A stretch of 64,000 nt of DNA from Ciona intestinalis (Eukaryota > Chordata > Ascidiacea > Phlebobranchia > Cionidae): NCBI RefSeq assembly GCF_000224145.3, contig NC_020177.2, positions 1,737,907 to 1,801,906 on the forward strand. The letters run 5' to 3'. Below the pieces are notes generated by a model. The model searched no databases, had not been told where the DNA came from, and saw only the letters and a list, made by a program, of their open reading frames with translations. A program made the translations under genes and the position numbers. This document shows positions 48,801 to 60,991 of the stretch, piece by piece; positions within the stretch are counted from its first letter, which is position 1, and every line of letters starts with the position of its first letter.

Positions 48801-51800
48801 CTTGCTCTCCAAAGAAATCCAGTTTAAACAGGGTTGAACCGCCTTCACATTGTGTTTGCACGAGACATGGAGGGGTCACCTGATATATGAAACCAGAAGG
48901 AAAAGTTTGACATGAAAAAAAAAGTTCACAAACACTAGTATTTTCATATTTTAGTCTAGTTGAAAATATGTTTTCAAAAACCTGTCAAAAAAAATAAACC
49001 AAGTAAAATGGGTGGAGCTGATAATTGCTCCAATTAGTCGGTAACAAGTCAAGAAAAAAATAGTGAATATTAAAGTGTGTTCCACATTTAAGTACACTGC
49101 ACTTGATTTTACTGCATTTTTCCCTCAATGAAGTTGCATAACGAAACAGTATCTTTTTAAATGGGCTACTGTGCGTACAATATATACATATTACAAAATC
49201 ACCTCATAATATCCTCGCTCAAAGTAGTGGTCACGGAACGCTTGCATAAGATATGATCGGACTCGTAATATTTTTGAGGTTTGTTCTCCCCGGATAACTA
49301 GATGTCTGTTGTCGAGCATAACGTCTACATCGGCTTCCTGGTTGAGGACTGTATCTATTCCACCAGGTGGTGCCAGACCAATTAGTTCCCAATAATCGCA
49401 AATCAGTTCATGTCCCCCAGGTGCCTGTAATGAAAATAAAGAGGGATTAATAAACACTGAGTGAAAGTATTCTGGCATATAAATCTAAAATTTGTTTATA
49501 GGTAAAGATGCTCAAAAGTGAACTTTAAAAGGCACTTTTTCTTATAAAAAAAGTGATTGTAATAAACATAGGGGTTAATGAGCACTTGGTTAAGGTAATT
49601 AGGGGCATACCAACAAAAATCAAATTTGTTTATTAAAAGAGATGCCCAAATGTGATCTGTAAATGGCACTTTTACTTATGGAAAATTCTATGCACTGTTG
49701 AAACAACTTTTTTACTCCATTGGTTTAATTTCACACCATTTTTTAAAACTGTTTTGTTTTTTGAAACTTTAGTGGTAGGTAACTTTAGATTACATTGGAC
49801 CATCTTTAACTATATACAATTTTTGGGTTGGAATGCTTCTTGCAAGATTTATAAACAGTCGCAATTCGTAAGCAATGACAAACTGCGCTCTGAGATTTGA
49901 CCACAACGGCACAAACACAAAATATAGTATCAAGTTTAATAAAATTATAAAAAATTATTAACTCCTAACTTACTTAAATTATAAAAAATTATTAACTCCT
50001 AACTTACTGATTTTCCTTCCATTACAGGGGTTATAACCCCATATAGACACACTGTGCTTTCAGTGCTAAGCATGACAGCATTATAGGTCTGACATAGTTG
50101 ATCATTTAGAACAGCTTGTAAATAACCTGAACCATCACGTAGAACAATAAACATGAGTGTCTTGCCTGCAAGATAAGATCAAAAAACTTAAAGGGGAAAA
50201 AATGTTGTAGTAATAAAGTTGTTTATACCAGTATTTATAAATATGTGAAAAAAATGAAATGACAACAAAGCAAAACCAGGCTTGATTCTGGTTATTCTGA
50301 ATGTTTTTAACATTCTACTTCTTCCTGGCCATTAAAACTACAGGGCAATATCAACATTTTACCCATTTGCCATTATGTTTTTGTTACCAATGTTCCCTGT
50401 AACATCGGGCTAAATTTTGTCAATATTTCCCAAAATGAATTTAATTAAAAAATTACTGCATTAGTATTTTATTATTTTATGAAAATATTACTAGTTCGCA
50501 AATATCACAAATACATATGTTTAAGTTACTCTCACCCTGTCTACGAATTCTATGAGACCAACCATTAACTTTTACTCTTTGCCCTCGATGAGCTGTTGCT
50601 GCCCCAATTTTAATCTGGGGAAACAAATATATGTTACCATATTGATATAGTATGGTGCTGGCTAAGTGGTTTAGGCCCATGCAATGAAACCAAAGTGCCC
50701 AGAGTTCGATGTTGGACGGTGTTCGTGTTACTAACACTGATCGGCATATATGTCCTTGGGAAACACATTTAACTGACATTGCTCCAACCCCTGCGATTAC
50801 TAATGGATTGTCCAAATTATGAGCCATATTAACAAAAAAATCATACACAAAGTTAAAAAGTGTGTTAACTCTTAAGTACATGAGGATAAAAAATGATGTG
50901 AAAAATACGCGTCTGCCTGCGATGCGGTGTACGAAGGACTTAAATGAACTCTCCGGCTGTTGGGGTAATGGGGTAGATCTGGCTTAAATCATAGTTCCTT
51001 GACAGCGACCTCAACCACAAAGAATAAAATAATACCCTATTGCTAACTAACATCATTTGTTTTAAAATTGTGTCTGTCCAAAGTGAATGGGCAACAAAAA
51101 AACTCATGCTTTCTTTTTTGGGAATAATCTTTAGTGGTAGTGACTCTAGCAAGATTGTAAAAATACCCCTTTTTCAATGATAATGTCACCGTCCGGATCG
51201 TCGAAAAACGTCCGGATTTTTTTAATGGAAATACATCCTATTTCTATTAAAATAAACTTTCTTACGTTCGGCCAACAATATACTCTTTGGTTTCTTAGTT
51301 CAGTATTTATTGACGACATAAACGTGCGCTCTATTTTAATTGTTTGGTTACCCTGCGAGAACACCGCGAATAACTAAAATGATGGAACGGTTCGTGCAAA
51401 TATTTAAAAAAATGCATTTTCCTAANNNNNNNNNNNNNNNNNNNNNNNNNNNNNNNNNNNNNNNNNNNNNNNNNNATTCATTGCGTTTATGTGAATTTTA
51501 ATTGGTGCAAATATAAGAGCGAGGAGCGACGCTCAGTAAATTGGAACCAACGCAAATTGTAATATATTATTACAAAGTATCTTCCCGGTCGAGCTTGGAC
51601 AGAAGCCAAAAAACATCTTTGTTGGCACCGCACGAGAACCAGAGTTTCATTACGTCATTTTTCACGAGAATAAATTCACAACGATTGCTTCGCTTGTTAT
51701 GTGTTAAATTGTATGCGACCGCATGCGTCTTCCTTTATTTTCTACGCCGGCGCAGAGCGTAAAAATGTGACGCTCATACATGATGTTTCGATCTCGTGGT

Positions 51801-53578
51801 TCGTTGGGCAGTGGGCACATTCCTCCCGATTGTTACGTAATGAAACGTCATAGTTAATAGTTATGTTGCAATAAGACGTGTAACAATTAAGCGCACAATG
51901 ACCAAATTGCAGCACGGCAATGTTTGTTACTCGATCGAATTCATTAGCTGATAATTACGAACACGCGACGAACATAAAACATTAGATCGCAGCTTTAACA
52001 ACCGTTTCTGTGTGGTGATGGTTAGTAATACGCTTTATAACAAGATTTGGTAGCTTGGGTGACAGACGCACGTAAAACATAATACGTCCGGATTTTCAAT
52101 AAAATTAAACGATCACCATCCAGATTTACAACTTTTACAATCCTGAACTCTAGTCTAGTAAGTATTTATTTAATTTTTATATATGGCTAATGTACATAGC
52201 AAAAAAACTAAAGAAGTAATTTAGCCGTTGTACTGAAGTCCAAACTTTACATACACTTTTAGCAGCCGGGAGTGATTTATCCTCGCTGATGATGATCTTC
52301 TTTGCATCCTCCAGGTTCTTCTCTCTCCTCTCCGCATCTTCTTGTTCTCGTACCTAGTAGAAATTATTTAAAACATTCCTATTTTACTGCTCCATTAAAT
52401 TTACTTATACAAAGAAAATACATTAATCATAGGCGCCTTAAGTTTTGATTATTCAGGGTAGCCAAATCTTAGTTACAAAAATCAACTACTTATTCTATGT
52501 ATTAGATAGGTAAGCTAAAAAGGTAATCACCACATTTGCACAGTATGTGAAAGGTGAAGATAAACAATGCCCGCGTATGGCATACACATTGAATATTCAA
52601 TTTTATAATTTTTTTAAAATGTTAATGTCATATCTTATTCACTACCCCATCTGTGTCCGATTGCCAATAAAGAAACATTAATGCAGTGGTTTCTAAATAT
52701 TTACAAAGTGCGCACACTAACAATTTGGAGATATCAATTAATAACCACTGTTGCAGACTATATATGAGAAAAAATGATCCTGCTTCACCATTTTGCTAAA
52801 TCAACTAGGCGGTGAAACACAGAATAAAGACCAAAAATTCACTAACTTAGATTTTTGACAGAATCTCATCACAACGTATGCTTTCAATTCAAGCACATTT
52901 AGAAATAGGACAGAATCGTAAAACGTGAAGCTAGGCACACCGAGCACTAATGACTCCATCAAAAAGAAAACAGACTAGGATAAGTTCATGTCTAGTCAAA
53001 AAGTACCTCAACTTGTAGTTCACCTAACAGGCCATACCAGTTACTTTTACCACATATACCACATATACATAATAAATAAACCTTTCTTGCAACATCTTTT
53101 CGTTTTTCCGCAGTGAATATTTTTGTTTGCTTTTTCAGCTGTGCCTTCGCTATTGGATCAAATTTCTAAAAAAAACAAATATTACAATCCCAAGCTAACT
53201 AATTTAGCATTTTGGTAATTTTCATGATGGACTGATGGTAGTTACCTTGTTTGGTTCTTTACTGTCAACATATAAAGTAGGGAAGGGTTCAGATTGATGG
53301 AACATCATGGCGCGAAGAATAGTTTTAAACGGCTTTGCTTCGGTTCCATCTCCACTTTCATCGCAACCAGTTTTTTCACTTGTGTACAATTCTCCTGAAA
53401 TAAAAAAAAAACGTTGATTTAAATAGTGTTTTCACATTATCTAAGTAACTACCATATGTATACAAGCTACACTTTATTCATCAAAAACAATTAAAATGGA
53501 TGTTGTGTGTTTTTGTTATTGTTAATTTTGTTTACCTATAGACAATTTGTTAACCTGTTGCTCAACACTGTCGCCCAT
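45891..53578 (-). CDS. NARS1: Asparaginyl-tRNA synthetase, cytosolic, complete, 559 aa
   Basis: Thirteen exons (53536-53578, 53246-53394, 53082-53165, 52255-52353, 50536-50614, 50008-50165, 49203-49424, 48680-48879, 47825-47960, 47300-47390, 46735-46889, 46320-46451, 45891-46022) join in one frame from [10 protein letters not shown] to LERCCP-stop, close to human NARS1 (548 aa). The enzyme charges tRNA-Asn with asparagine in the cytosol. It has the eukaryote-specific N-terminal region ([24 protein letters not shown]), a lysine-rich linker, an OB-fold anticodon-binding domain ([17 protein letters not shown]) and the class II catalytic core: [17 protein letters not shown], motif 2 [33 protein letters not shown]-like [15 protein letters not shown], and motif 3 [13 protein letters not shown]. 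Intron 4 is the longest and contains an assembly gap. Confidence 0.96.
46045..46180 (-). mobile_element. MITE-1, end-truncated
   Basis: TTTAAACAATTAACAACGGA, GGAAATCCTGAGAATACAGT, TACCAAATGGGACGAGAAAA and CTTTCCCCACCCTACT match the family in reverse orientation. It is in the last AsnRS intron. Confidence 0.75.
46960..47205 (-). mobile_element. SINE in AsnRS intron
   Basis: GGTGTTCTGTTTCGTACACC, GGTTGGAGCAATTGCCATTA and CAAGAACACATACGCCCACA, with a decayed head. Confidence 0.8.
49600..49830 (+). repeat. Copy of the GGGGCATACCAAC repeat
   Basis: AGGGGCATACCAACAAAAAT, ATGCACTGTTGAAACAAC and TTTTTTACTCCATTGG resemble 26870-26900 plus 27350-27440. Diverged; in an AsnRS intron. Confidence 0.5.
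50645..50828 (+). mobile_element. SINE in AsnRS intron 4
   Basis: Head GCTGGCTAAGTGGTTTAGGC, B box GAGTTCGATG, then TATGTCCTTGGGAAACACAT and TTGCTCCAACCCC. Confidence 0.8.
50880..52250. other. AsnRS intron 4 interior, unexplained content
   Basis: Apart from the SINE, intron 4 contains a comparatively GC-richer stretch (51480-51960) and two direct copies of ACGTCCGGATTTT (about 51209 and 52085). Minus-strand ORFs at 50940-51152 and 51146-51364 show no domain I recognise. An inserted element is possible. Confidence 0.4.
51426..51475. other. Assembly gap (50 N)
   Basis: 50 N in AsnRS intron 4. Confidence 0.99.
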
Positions 53579-54045
53579 TCTTGTATCGGTTGATGGAGAA
53601 AATATAAGCAATATAAAATAAACAACAAACAACCTGAAACAAGTTTGTTAAATAATCAACGGGCCTAAATCAATTGCCTTTTACGTGCACTGGAAAAATA
53701 AAATCTGTATTATTTACTCTGCCTAACTCTTTTTACTGTACAAGCGCAATTGAATTTCAGTCGTAAATAGGGTCGATTTAAATAAAGTTCTGTACTGCCG
53801 ACACTTTTATCAAGTTATTGCATATATATGTACGACGAAAATGGTTACATATGTCATTAAAGCAAACACGATATTGTGTACATTTAATGTTATCTTAACA
53901 CAGCCGTAGACACGTGACACAACGTGTGGATGTAATTACTCAGGCGTGCAATCGATCGTGGCTGACTACTTGTTGCGTCACAATTTGGGCAGTGAGCACA
54001 TAAGTGACTTTGTAGATCCTTTTCCAAAGACCGTTTTTAAAACCA

Positions 54046-54840
54046 TTTATTGAGCACGGTAGTAGTCATATAGATCCTTTTTCGTCGAACAGTTGTTCTT
54101 GGGTTTGTTGTTGTTGGTGGTGATAGAGCGATTTTTTCCGCACTTATCCTAATTCTCAATTCTAGCATTTTTCTTTAATCTCTTGATTAAAATCAAATCG
54201 TAATATATATTTATAATTTTTAGACTAAATTTTCAGATTTAAAACCGCACAATTAGCGTGTGTGCACCGAAGCGTAGACGAGTGCCTTTTTCTTATCGTT
54301 ATCTTCGGTATAAACACCGCGTCTCTCGTTTCTTCGCTCTTTTAGTTTACTGCTCGCAATAATTCATTATGCAGCCGCCACAATATGAATAATATTAACT
54401 TCTAACCATAGATAATACATATATAGCTAGATAATACATATATATGTATTAGTTATGTTCTAACATTACCTATAATACTGCGTGATTACGGTTTATTTAA
54501 ATTCACAAAAACAAACGTCTTTAAGCGACGACGACATGGTTAACTATAGTGTAAGTTTACATGTCAGCACATGGTACAGGATGTACAAAGCGTATTTACC
54601 CATATTCTTTACCAAACTTTCGATTCGTGTACGTCTTAAGTTTAATGAGTTATAATGCACGAATAAATGCATTCTTTCTACTGCTTCACAGTCGCCAATG
54701 GCGACTGAAATCCGCTTTGTTGGTTCCTTTTGATTTGTTTTTGACCGATCTCAGTCGACCATTAGAGTAATAGCGTTAATTAATACCATGCTAATTAGTT
54801 TATACCGTGCTCATGCATTAGATCTGTGATCTCTTGTTAT
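54046..54840 (-). repeat. Repeat E copy, inverted relative to 34.7 kb
   Basis: Reverse complement of 34737-35393 with small insertions. It includes GTTCTTGGGTTTGTTGTTGT, TTTTTCCGCACTTATCC, AATTAGCGTGTGTGCACCGA and ATGCATTAGATCTGTGATCT. Confidence 0.8.
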
Positions 54841-57059
54841 TAAAACCCTCTGTTTGATTAAACGCTTATTCTTGTTGAGCACGATGTGGTAAATACATTT
54901 AGAACATGTTGTTAGCCTCATGAATATTTTTCATCTACCAGTTATTGGGTGTTCTTAACTCTGTTTCACCTGAGTATACTATGGTTTCACACTACGGACG
55001 GTAAAAATGCTAAGGATGGTCAAGAACAATTTTTGATATAGTAGGGTGGGGTAAGATAGGACATTCAAGCACACATTGTCCAATATTTCAAAAAAATTGT
55101 ATCAAAATTTTGTACTATTACACTTTTATTAAGTAAACACGAATCACTTTATATTCTATTTTTTGAGGATGAGGTCCTTGTCAACGACTTGGGATTTAGG
55201 CCAGGCATGACCTACTTAAAGATATCATTAGTAAGCCATGGGCCAGGTTTGGCCCATTGCCCCGACACCCGGAAGCCCATTTTAAGTCTTCCATGCGACC
55301 GGTGCCGCTCCATCTATCGGACTCGATCGACAACACAGTCTCCAACTCTATCCGCCACACATAGTCCTACCAGTTCCAATCCAAAACAATCCAACCAACT
55401 CCATCCACCTCGAGTCAAGTCTCGTTACAGTTTTGGATTAAATCTGGTGGGAGCATCCTGGACCAAGTTTTCACCTCATGTCATATAGACTCCAGCCATC
55501 AACTATGCGACACCGCATCGCAGTCGAAAAAGTATTTTTCGTTCCACTTTTGTATTCTCGTGTGACCACACTTTTAACCTTGTGTATGGTTTTTCCTGTG
55601 TTATAGCTTATATTATTGTCAACCCAGCGGATTGGAGCAAGGTCCGTTAAGTGTCTTGCTCAAAGACACATACGCCGGTCAGTATTAATATCGCGGTCGA
55701 TCATCGAACCGCTGACACTTTGATTAGGATGCAGGCGCTTAAACCAGTAAGCCACAGTGCCGGACAACACTTATATATCATACGATACCTTAGTTAATTA
55801 ACAACATACTTCTTTTTGCACCGATTGAAAAAAATGTTATATTCGTTCATCACCGAATGTTAATACTTAACTTAACAACAGTAATCGGCCCGTCAGAGTG
55901 ATGTCGAATATTACTGTATAATTTTTTGCCTTGAGTCCCATTTTAAACCACGGTGTATATTTTACAAGAAGAAACATTAGTTGTAACAAATTCCAAAATT
56001 GAATAATAAAGTTTGATAGTTCAGTTTTTAATACTTTGATTCGACTTTATAATCGATTTTTGATACTTTCGTTCAACGGCTTTATAAATATAAGCTATAT
56101 ACATATTCGCACCTATATTTAAAAAAAAGCTTTCCGAGAGTATTTTCCTTCAATTCCACTTAATAAACATTCTGACTGTTGTCAAATAACAGTATAAATT
56201 CATGAGTTTTAAGCGCGTATAGTTAGCAAGTAATGAATATATTTGGGAAGTGGGGTAAAATGGGTCACTTAAGCATATATATTGCCCAGTATTTCCGAAC
56301 TTAAAATATATGACGTCTTTTGGTTAATACCAAGAATTAGTACTATCATACCTTTATTAACTGACGTTCAAGGGAATATATTAAAACACACGAGAAGTAA
56401 TTAAGCCATTCGCGCACAAGGTGTCATTTTAGCTATTCAAAACAGCAGTTGGGGTAAGACGGGACAGTTTATATCGTTATAATGTTTTAATTAATAAATT
56501 AACTAGTATAAGGAATACACGAAAATAACATGAAATCATATTTAAAACGATAGTTAATAAATAATATTTCGTATTAATTTATATTAACTCGTAATAATAG
56601 AAATTGCTTATAACTATTTATAGGGATTTTAATTTTGCCACAAGTTCGGTATTGCTTACTGTCTGTGATAGAATTTCGATTATATCTCCATTCAATGTGT
56701 TTTTATTATGTCAGTTTATTATATTTGAATTATCTCTGAGGTATAATTTTTTGTATTAAAACAAACTTTTTAAAGTTTGGCACTAAAAACCTACTAAACT
56801 AAATAATGGGGTAATATGGAACAAAGTTACTTTGCCGCACAAACTAATTACGTATCACTTTAAAACGTCATTTTTCTGCTGATTTTATTCCTAGTTCAAG
56901 CCATAATGACCTTTGCCTAATTTTCCTATAGACATATCTCGTGCCCAATATCCACAACCATGCAGTATAGAAATAACATTTTTACCACAACATGGAAAAT
57001 ATTTAGTTGATTTTAATTTTAAGCCCATCGGAATGGCAATATTAAAATGATGGACGACG
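54841..57059. other. Spacer made of MITE-2 and SINE pieces
   Basis: MITE-2 starts at about 55037-55125 (TAGGGTGGGGTAAGATAGGA). A larger MITE-2 copy lies at 56245-56825 (AGTGGGGTAAAATGGGTCAC, then GTTGGGGTAAGACGGGACAG). A further MITE-2 end-like block is near 55865-55920. The ORF at 55189-55488 is Ser/Pro-rich and unrecognised. Confidence 0.6.
55613..55765 (-). mobile_element. SINE
   Basis: GTCAACCCAGCGGATTGGAG, TAAGTGTCTTGCTCAAAGAC, B box (minus strand) GCGGTTCGATGATCG, and A-box region AAGCGCCTGCATCC. Confidence 0.8.
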
Positions 57060-57655
57060 TGCCAAAGTTAGTGGAGACCAAGTTAGGAAACAGATTGTAA
57101 AACTTGGGGTTGGTTTTCTACTCTCTCCGGGCCTATGACGTCATGGTTGCCGCCATTATGAATCCCAAAGCATAGCATTTTATCATTGCTGGATGATGTT
57201 TTTGTCTAAATATTACGATTTTTTAAGAAACAAGCACTTCTGCGCGTAAAAATGGCTTTCTACTAACGTTATATTCTATCACAACAATAAACCTCACATA
57301 AATAATCCACTTTTATTCAACAGTCAATCGATTAAAGTGTTAAAAAGCACGATACTAAGTATACTAACCAAAAACTTAAAAGAACTTAGTTAAAATAAAA
57401 AACACCAACTAAACTAAGCTGATTGCTGCTAGTATCAATCGCCAACGTAAAGTAGCCTGTTAAATCACACTGTACGCTAAAGACCAGACAAAATACTCAT
57501 TTACTCCACATTAATTCTTTCACATTAACTATACATGTTTTCTAGCTTTGTATCGCTTCCTTACAAGAACCAAATAAACACACACCGACTATGCCATTTG
57601 TATGGGCAATTCATGCTCTGTGGGATCTATTGGCGGACACAATTGCCGCTTCCTG
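57060..57655 (-). repeat. Repeat D copy abutting NUDT17
   Basis: The reverse complement of 29700-30020 (AGCATAGCATTTTATCATTG, CAATCGATTAAAG) continues into the reverse complement of 32605-32810 (GCTAGTATCAATCGCCAACG, TATGGGCAATTC). It ends within about 25 bases of the NUDT17 start codon. Confidence 0.75.
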
Positions 57656-57680
57656 ACCAGTGCTTTTAATCCTTTCAGGC

Positions 57681-58592
57681 ATGTCTGGGTTTAGGGTCAA
57701 AGTTTACAGAAATGGTAGTCGTTTAGAATTCCTTCCAAGTCTTGTTGACATTTTACAAACGGATGACCCAAAAGGTGTGGTATCCGACAACGAAGTAAAA
57801 GTTGATTTATGTTTGAAAAATGAGCGTCTTCTCATTTCATGCAACACAATATCTAAAATAAGTTCCGATTACTACAGGGCAGTGAATTTAAAACGCCCAT
57901 CATTTTGCCCATTTCGATGTTTGCCAAAAAACATGGCTTCAGAGATTCCACAAGAAATAAAATGCCAAGGAGTAGATGTTGGCGTTGCATTGCTTCTTGA
58001 AAGTATGGATCATAAAGTACTTCTTACAAGACGGAGTCAACACATGAGAACTTTTCCTGGTGTTTGGGTCCCTCCTGGTGGCCATATTGATAAAAATGAG
58101 ACACTTACAGATGCTGTTTGTCGTGAGTTAAAAGAAGAAACAGGAGTTGTGGTAAAAGATTCAAGTATTGATGTGCTTGGATTATGGGAGTCTACTTATC
58201 CTCCATGCTTAGAATGGGGACTCCCTAAAAGACATCACATTGTGATTTACATGCACTGTAACCACTCTGAGCATTCAAGGGAAATTAACAAAAATATTAA
58301 ACTTCAAATTGAAGAAACTGATTCTTGTATCTGGGTTTCAAGAGAAATCGCACAAAAAATTGTTTCTTATAGTTCAGAAATTTCTAATACGAAATCGGAC
58401 ACACACAAATGCAATGATCATGAAATAATCACTTGTTCGCAATTGGTTAATGGTGGGACAGTAGAAAAACAAATGGTAATAAACCATTTGCTTGCGGATT
58501 TTTCAAAGAACAAAACAGAATCAGGAAATAATGAAAGAATAAGTACAGGAACTAAATATGCACTGAAGCTATGGCTTGACAAAGTTGAATGA
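57681..58592 (+). CDS. NUDT17: Nudix hydrolase NUDT17, 303 aa
   Basis: A single coding exon. ATG 57681 is preceded two bases earlier by a TTTCAG acceptor, so a noncoding first exon or a trans-spliced leader supplies the 5' end. The Nudix box GX5EX7REUXEEXGU is complete at about 134-156 (GHIDKNETLTDAVCREL, then KEETGV). Flanks are typical of NUDT17: RPSFCPFRCLP, QGVDVGVALLLES, LLTRRSQHMRTFPGVWVPPG, LGLWESTYPP, GLPKRHHIVIY, and the C-terminus ISTGTKYALKLWLDKVE against RVSTGTKFALKLWL in human. Nudix enzymes hydrolyse nucleoside-diphosphate-linked compounds; the physiological substrate of NUDT17 is not settled. AATAAA follows at about 58631. Expected length (human 328 aa). Confidence 0.93.
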   Translation: MSGFRVKVYRNGSRLEFLPSLVDILQTDDPKGVVSDNEVKVDLCLKNERLLISCNTISKISSDYYRAVNLKRPSFCPFRCLPKNMASEIPQEIKCQGVDVGVALLLESMDHKVLLTRRSQHMRTFPGVWVPPGGHIDKNETLTDAVCRELKEETGVVVKDSSIDVLGLWESTYPPCLEWGLPKRHHIVIYMHCNHSEHSREINKNIKLQIEETDSCIWVSREIAQKIVSYSSEISNTKSDTHKCNDHEIITCSQLVNGGTVEKQMVINHLLADFSKNKTESGNNERISTGTKYALKLWLDKVE

Positions 58593-59385
58593 CATTTTAA
58601 TGTTTAATTTTCTTGTTTTGTATGTTAGAATAAATATAATGATTAGTTGATTTTATTCATATAAAATACAACAGTTTACTAGGCATTATTTTTTGTGTAA
58701 CTTTTTTTTAATTTGGTGAATTGTACTGTCACTCGGCATTATACACTTAAATGTTTTATGGCTTTTATACAAAGTGTTGTTTCCAGGCAGCACATTAAAT
58801 TAAATCCAGGACATCTCTTTGAGCAATTTATTTTTAATTTTTTCACATCAATATTTGATATACAAAAAGTTATGGCAAAAGCAATTTGGCTAGGACATTG
58901 AATTGTTAGTAAAAATAATGATTAATGAAAGAATGGTTTTAGATTCATGTGGCTGCTATTTTTCGCTTATGTTTAAAATATCTATGCATTCATAATATTT
59001 AAAATCTTTCATTTTTAAGTTTAGTAGTGACTGGTGGTACAACATAGTGTTATAACTTCCTTAATTTTGTATAAATTATTTTGATACTGTATGAAGAGAA
59101 GAGTGATTTTGGTGAAGTAAAAAGGTAATGCCGTGTTTATTTTGTTTACAAGGCTTTGTGATGTTAAGTTTTACTTATAACGTCCATGGTGCCTGTCATT
59201 TATCAACAAACACTGTATTTGCATACTGCATATTATTACTGTTTCGGGATATATATATAAAATAGGACATGCCTATATATACTATGAATGCCCATAGTAG
59301 TTTCCTATAATGCCTGTATGCAAAATATGTGCCATACAAAAATGATTCATTAGTATTTTAAACAGAAACACATAGCAAGGACAAC

Positions 59386-60991
59386 ATGACTCGTTTTGCG
59401 AGAGGAGGTCCGCATCAAAAGACACTGCATGAAGCATCAGCGTGGAAAGATATACAAAAACAAGCTCAGTCAAATCAACATGATGGTAAAAACTATTATT
59501 GAATTACTGTTCAAATATTTAAAGACTGCACTTTACTTCATGTAGTATACAATGCCTATGTTTACTGTTTGGTATTTGTATATAGTTGCATTTAAATGAA
59601 AACTGGCCAAACTCAGAACAGCTGTAAATAATTACTTCATTTAATCATACAACTTTTAGGATTCTGAAATTAACCATTAGTTATTATTTTATAAATCAAA
59701 TCAACTGAATCTGAATGATATATATATATGCAATCTGACATGAGTCATGACGTATGGTGAAACAAATTTACTGCAATTGTAAACAAATAATTAAACCAGC
59801 ACTAAACTAGTTAATGTAATACATACAGATAAAAATTTTCAATATTCATCACAACAAAACCTTGCCATGGATGTGGCGGTGAAAAAAGATAAAAGGAGAG
59901 ATAATCGGAGAATAAAGAGAATTCGAAAAAAAGAAGCGAAAAAGGTAAACCAATAATTCAAAATTTTATTTTATGCATGTTTGTAATTAGGCTTTCAATT
60001 TTTACTATTAAGAAGTTCTTTATAGTTCTATTTAGTGACCTCACTTTATAATTGATAATTTAAAAGAAATTTGTTAGAATAAAAGTGTGCACATACGTTA
60101 CAGTTGTCAATATGCCATTTTTTAAACATTATGTTGAATTTGAAAACACCATAAACTGATGAAGCCTTTTAGGTGTGCTTCCATTGTCGCATGCCAGGAC
60201 ATGGAATGGCTGATTGTCCTGCTGTGAAGAATGACATGGAACAGGGAACCGATATCTGCTTTAAATGTGGGTCAACTGAACATTTATCAAACGTGTGCTC
60301 TGTAAAAGTACCAGCAGGTGTGGTTTGTAATTCCTTACTGTAAAAAATAAACATCTAACTTATATATAAAACTAAATTATTTTTGAATATTAAGTTATAT
60401 ACATTTTAAATGTTTTCTAGGCTTTTTAAGGTACACCCTTATGTTGGTTTTCAATTTTCTTTACTGCTTAAAGAGAAACTGAGGTCATTTGTTAGATTCA
60501 TGTTGTGATTAGGTTGAATCTAAAATATCAATTTTTTGTACTATGGTATTCTAGATTAATTTAGGAGAACTATCTTCTCACTAAATAAAATATGACTTGC
60601 ATTCTATTTTTTTCAAAGTTGTATTGTTTGGTTTTTTTACTAAAAATTAAAAAAATTTTGAGTCTGTTCCTTGATCATTTTAGGAAAAGAATTTTTATTT
60701 GCGAAGTGTTTCGTGTGTGGAGAAACTGGCCATCTTTCAAAGGCATGTCCAGATAACCCAAGGGGGTTGTACCCTGATGGCGGCAGTTGTCAGCTGTGTG
60801 GCTCTGTTGAACATTATAAGAAGGACTGTCCCGACCGTCCGGTAAAAGATGAAATTACAGTTTATAGACATATCATTGGTCGTCATGCAAACAAGCAACA
60901 CATTAGCATTGATGAAGAAATGAGTTTATATGAGGATACTGATACGATTAAGAAAACTAAATTAAAAACGCATAAAATTGTCAAGTTTTAA
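59386..60991 (+). CDS. ZCCHC9: ZCCHC9, zinc-knuckle protein, 222 aa
   Basis: Four exons (59386-59485, 59829-59944, 60173-60317, 60684-60991) join in phase. It starts MTRFARGG like human MTRWARVS. A Lys/Arg-rich stretch (RRDNRRIKRIRKKEAKK) is followed by four CCHC knuckles: CFHCRMPGHGMADC, CFKCGSTEHLSNVC, CFVCGETGHLSKAC and CQLCGSVEHYKKDC. The signature CPDNPRGLYPDGGSCQLCGS matches ZCCHC9. Human ZCCHC9 is a nuclear and nucleolar RNA-binding protein. This one is shorter (222 against about 271 aa), mainly in the N-terminal linker. An AAACAG acceptor lies about 20 bases before the ATG. AATAAA overlaps the 3' end region at about 61000. Confidence 0.94.

Noticed and set aside
55189-55488. 99-aa Ser/Pro-rich ORF
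   Set aside because: No motif, surrounded by MITE and SINE pieces, and the sequence has no splice or polyadenylation context.
57681-60991. NUDT17-ZCCHC9 operon
   Set aside because: They are on the same strand, but about 800 bases and a polyadenylation signal separate them, far more than in typical Ciona operons.
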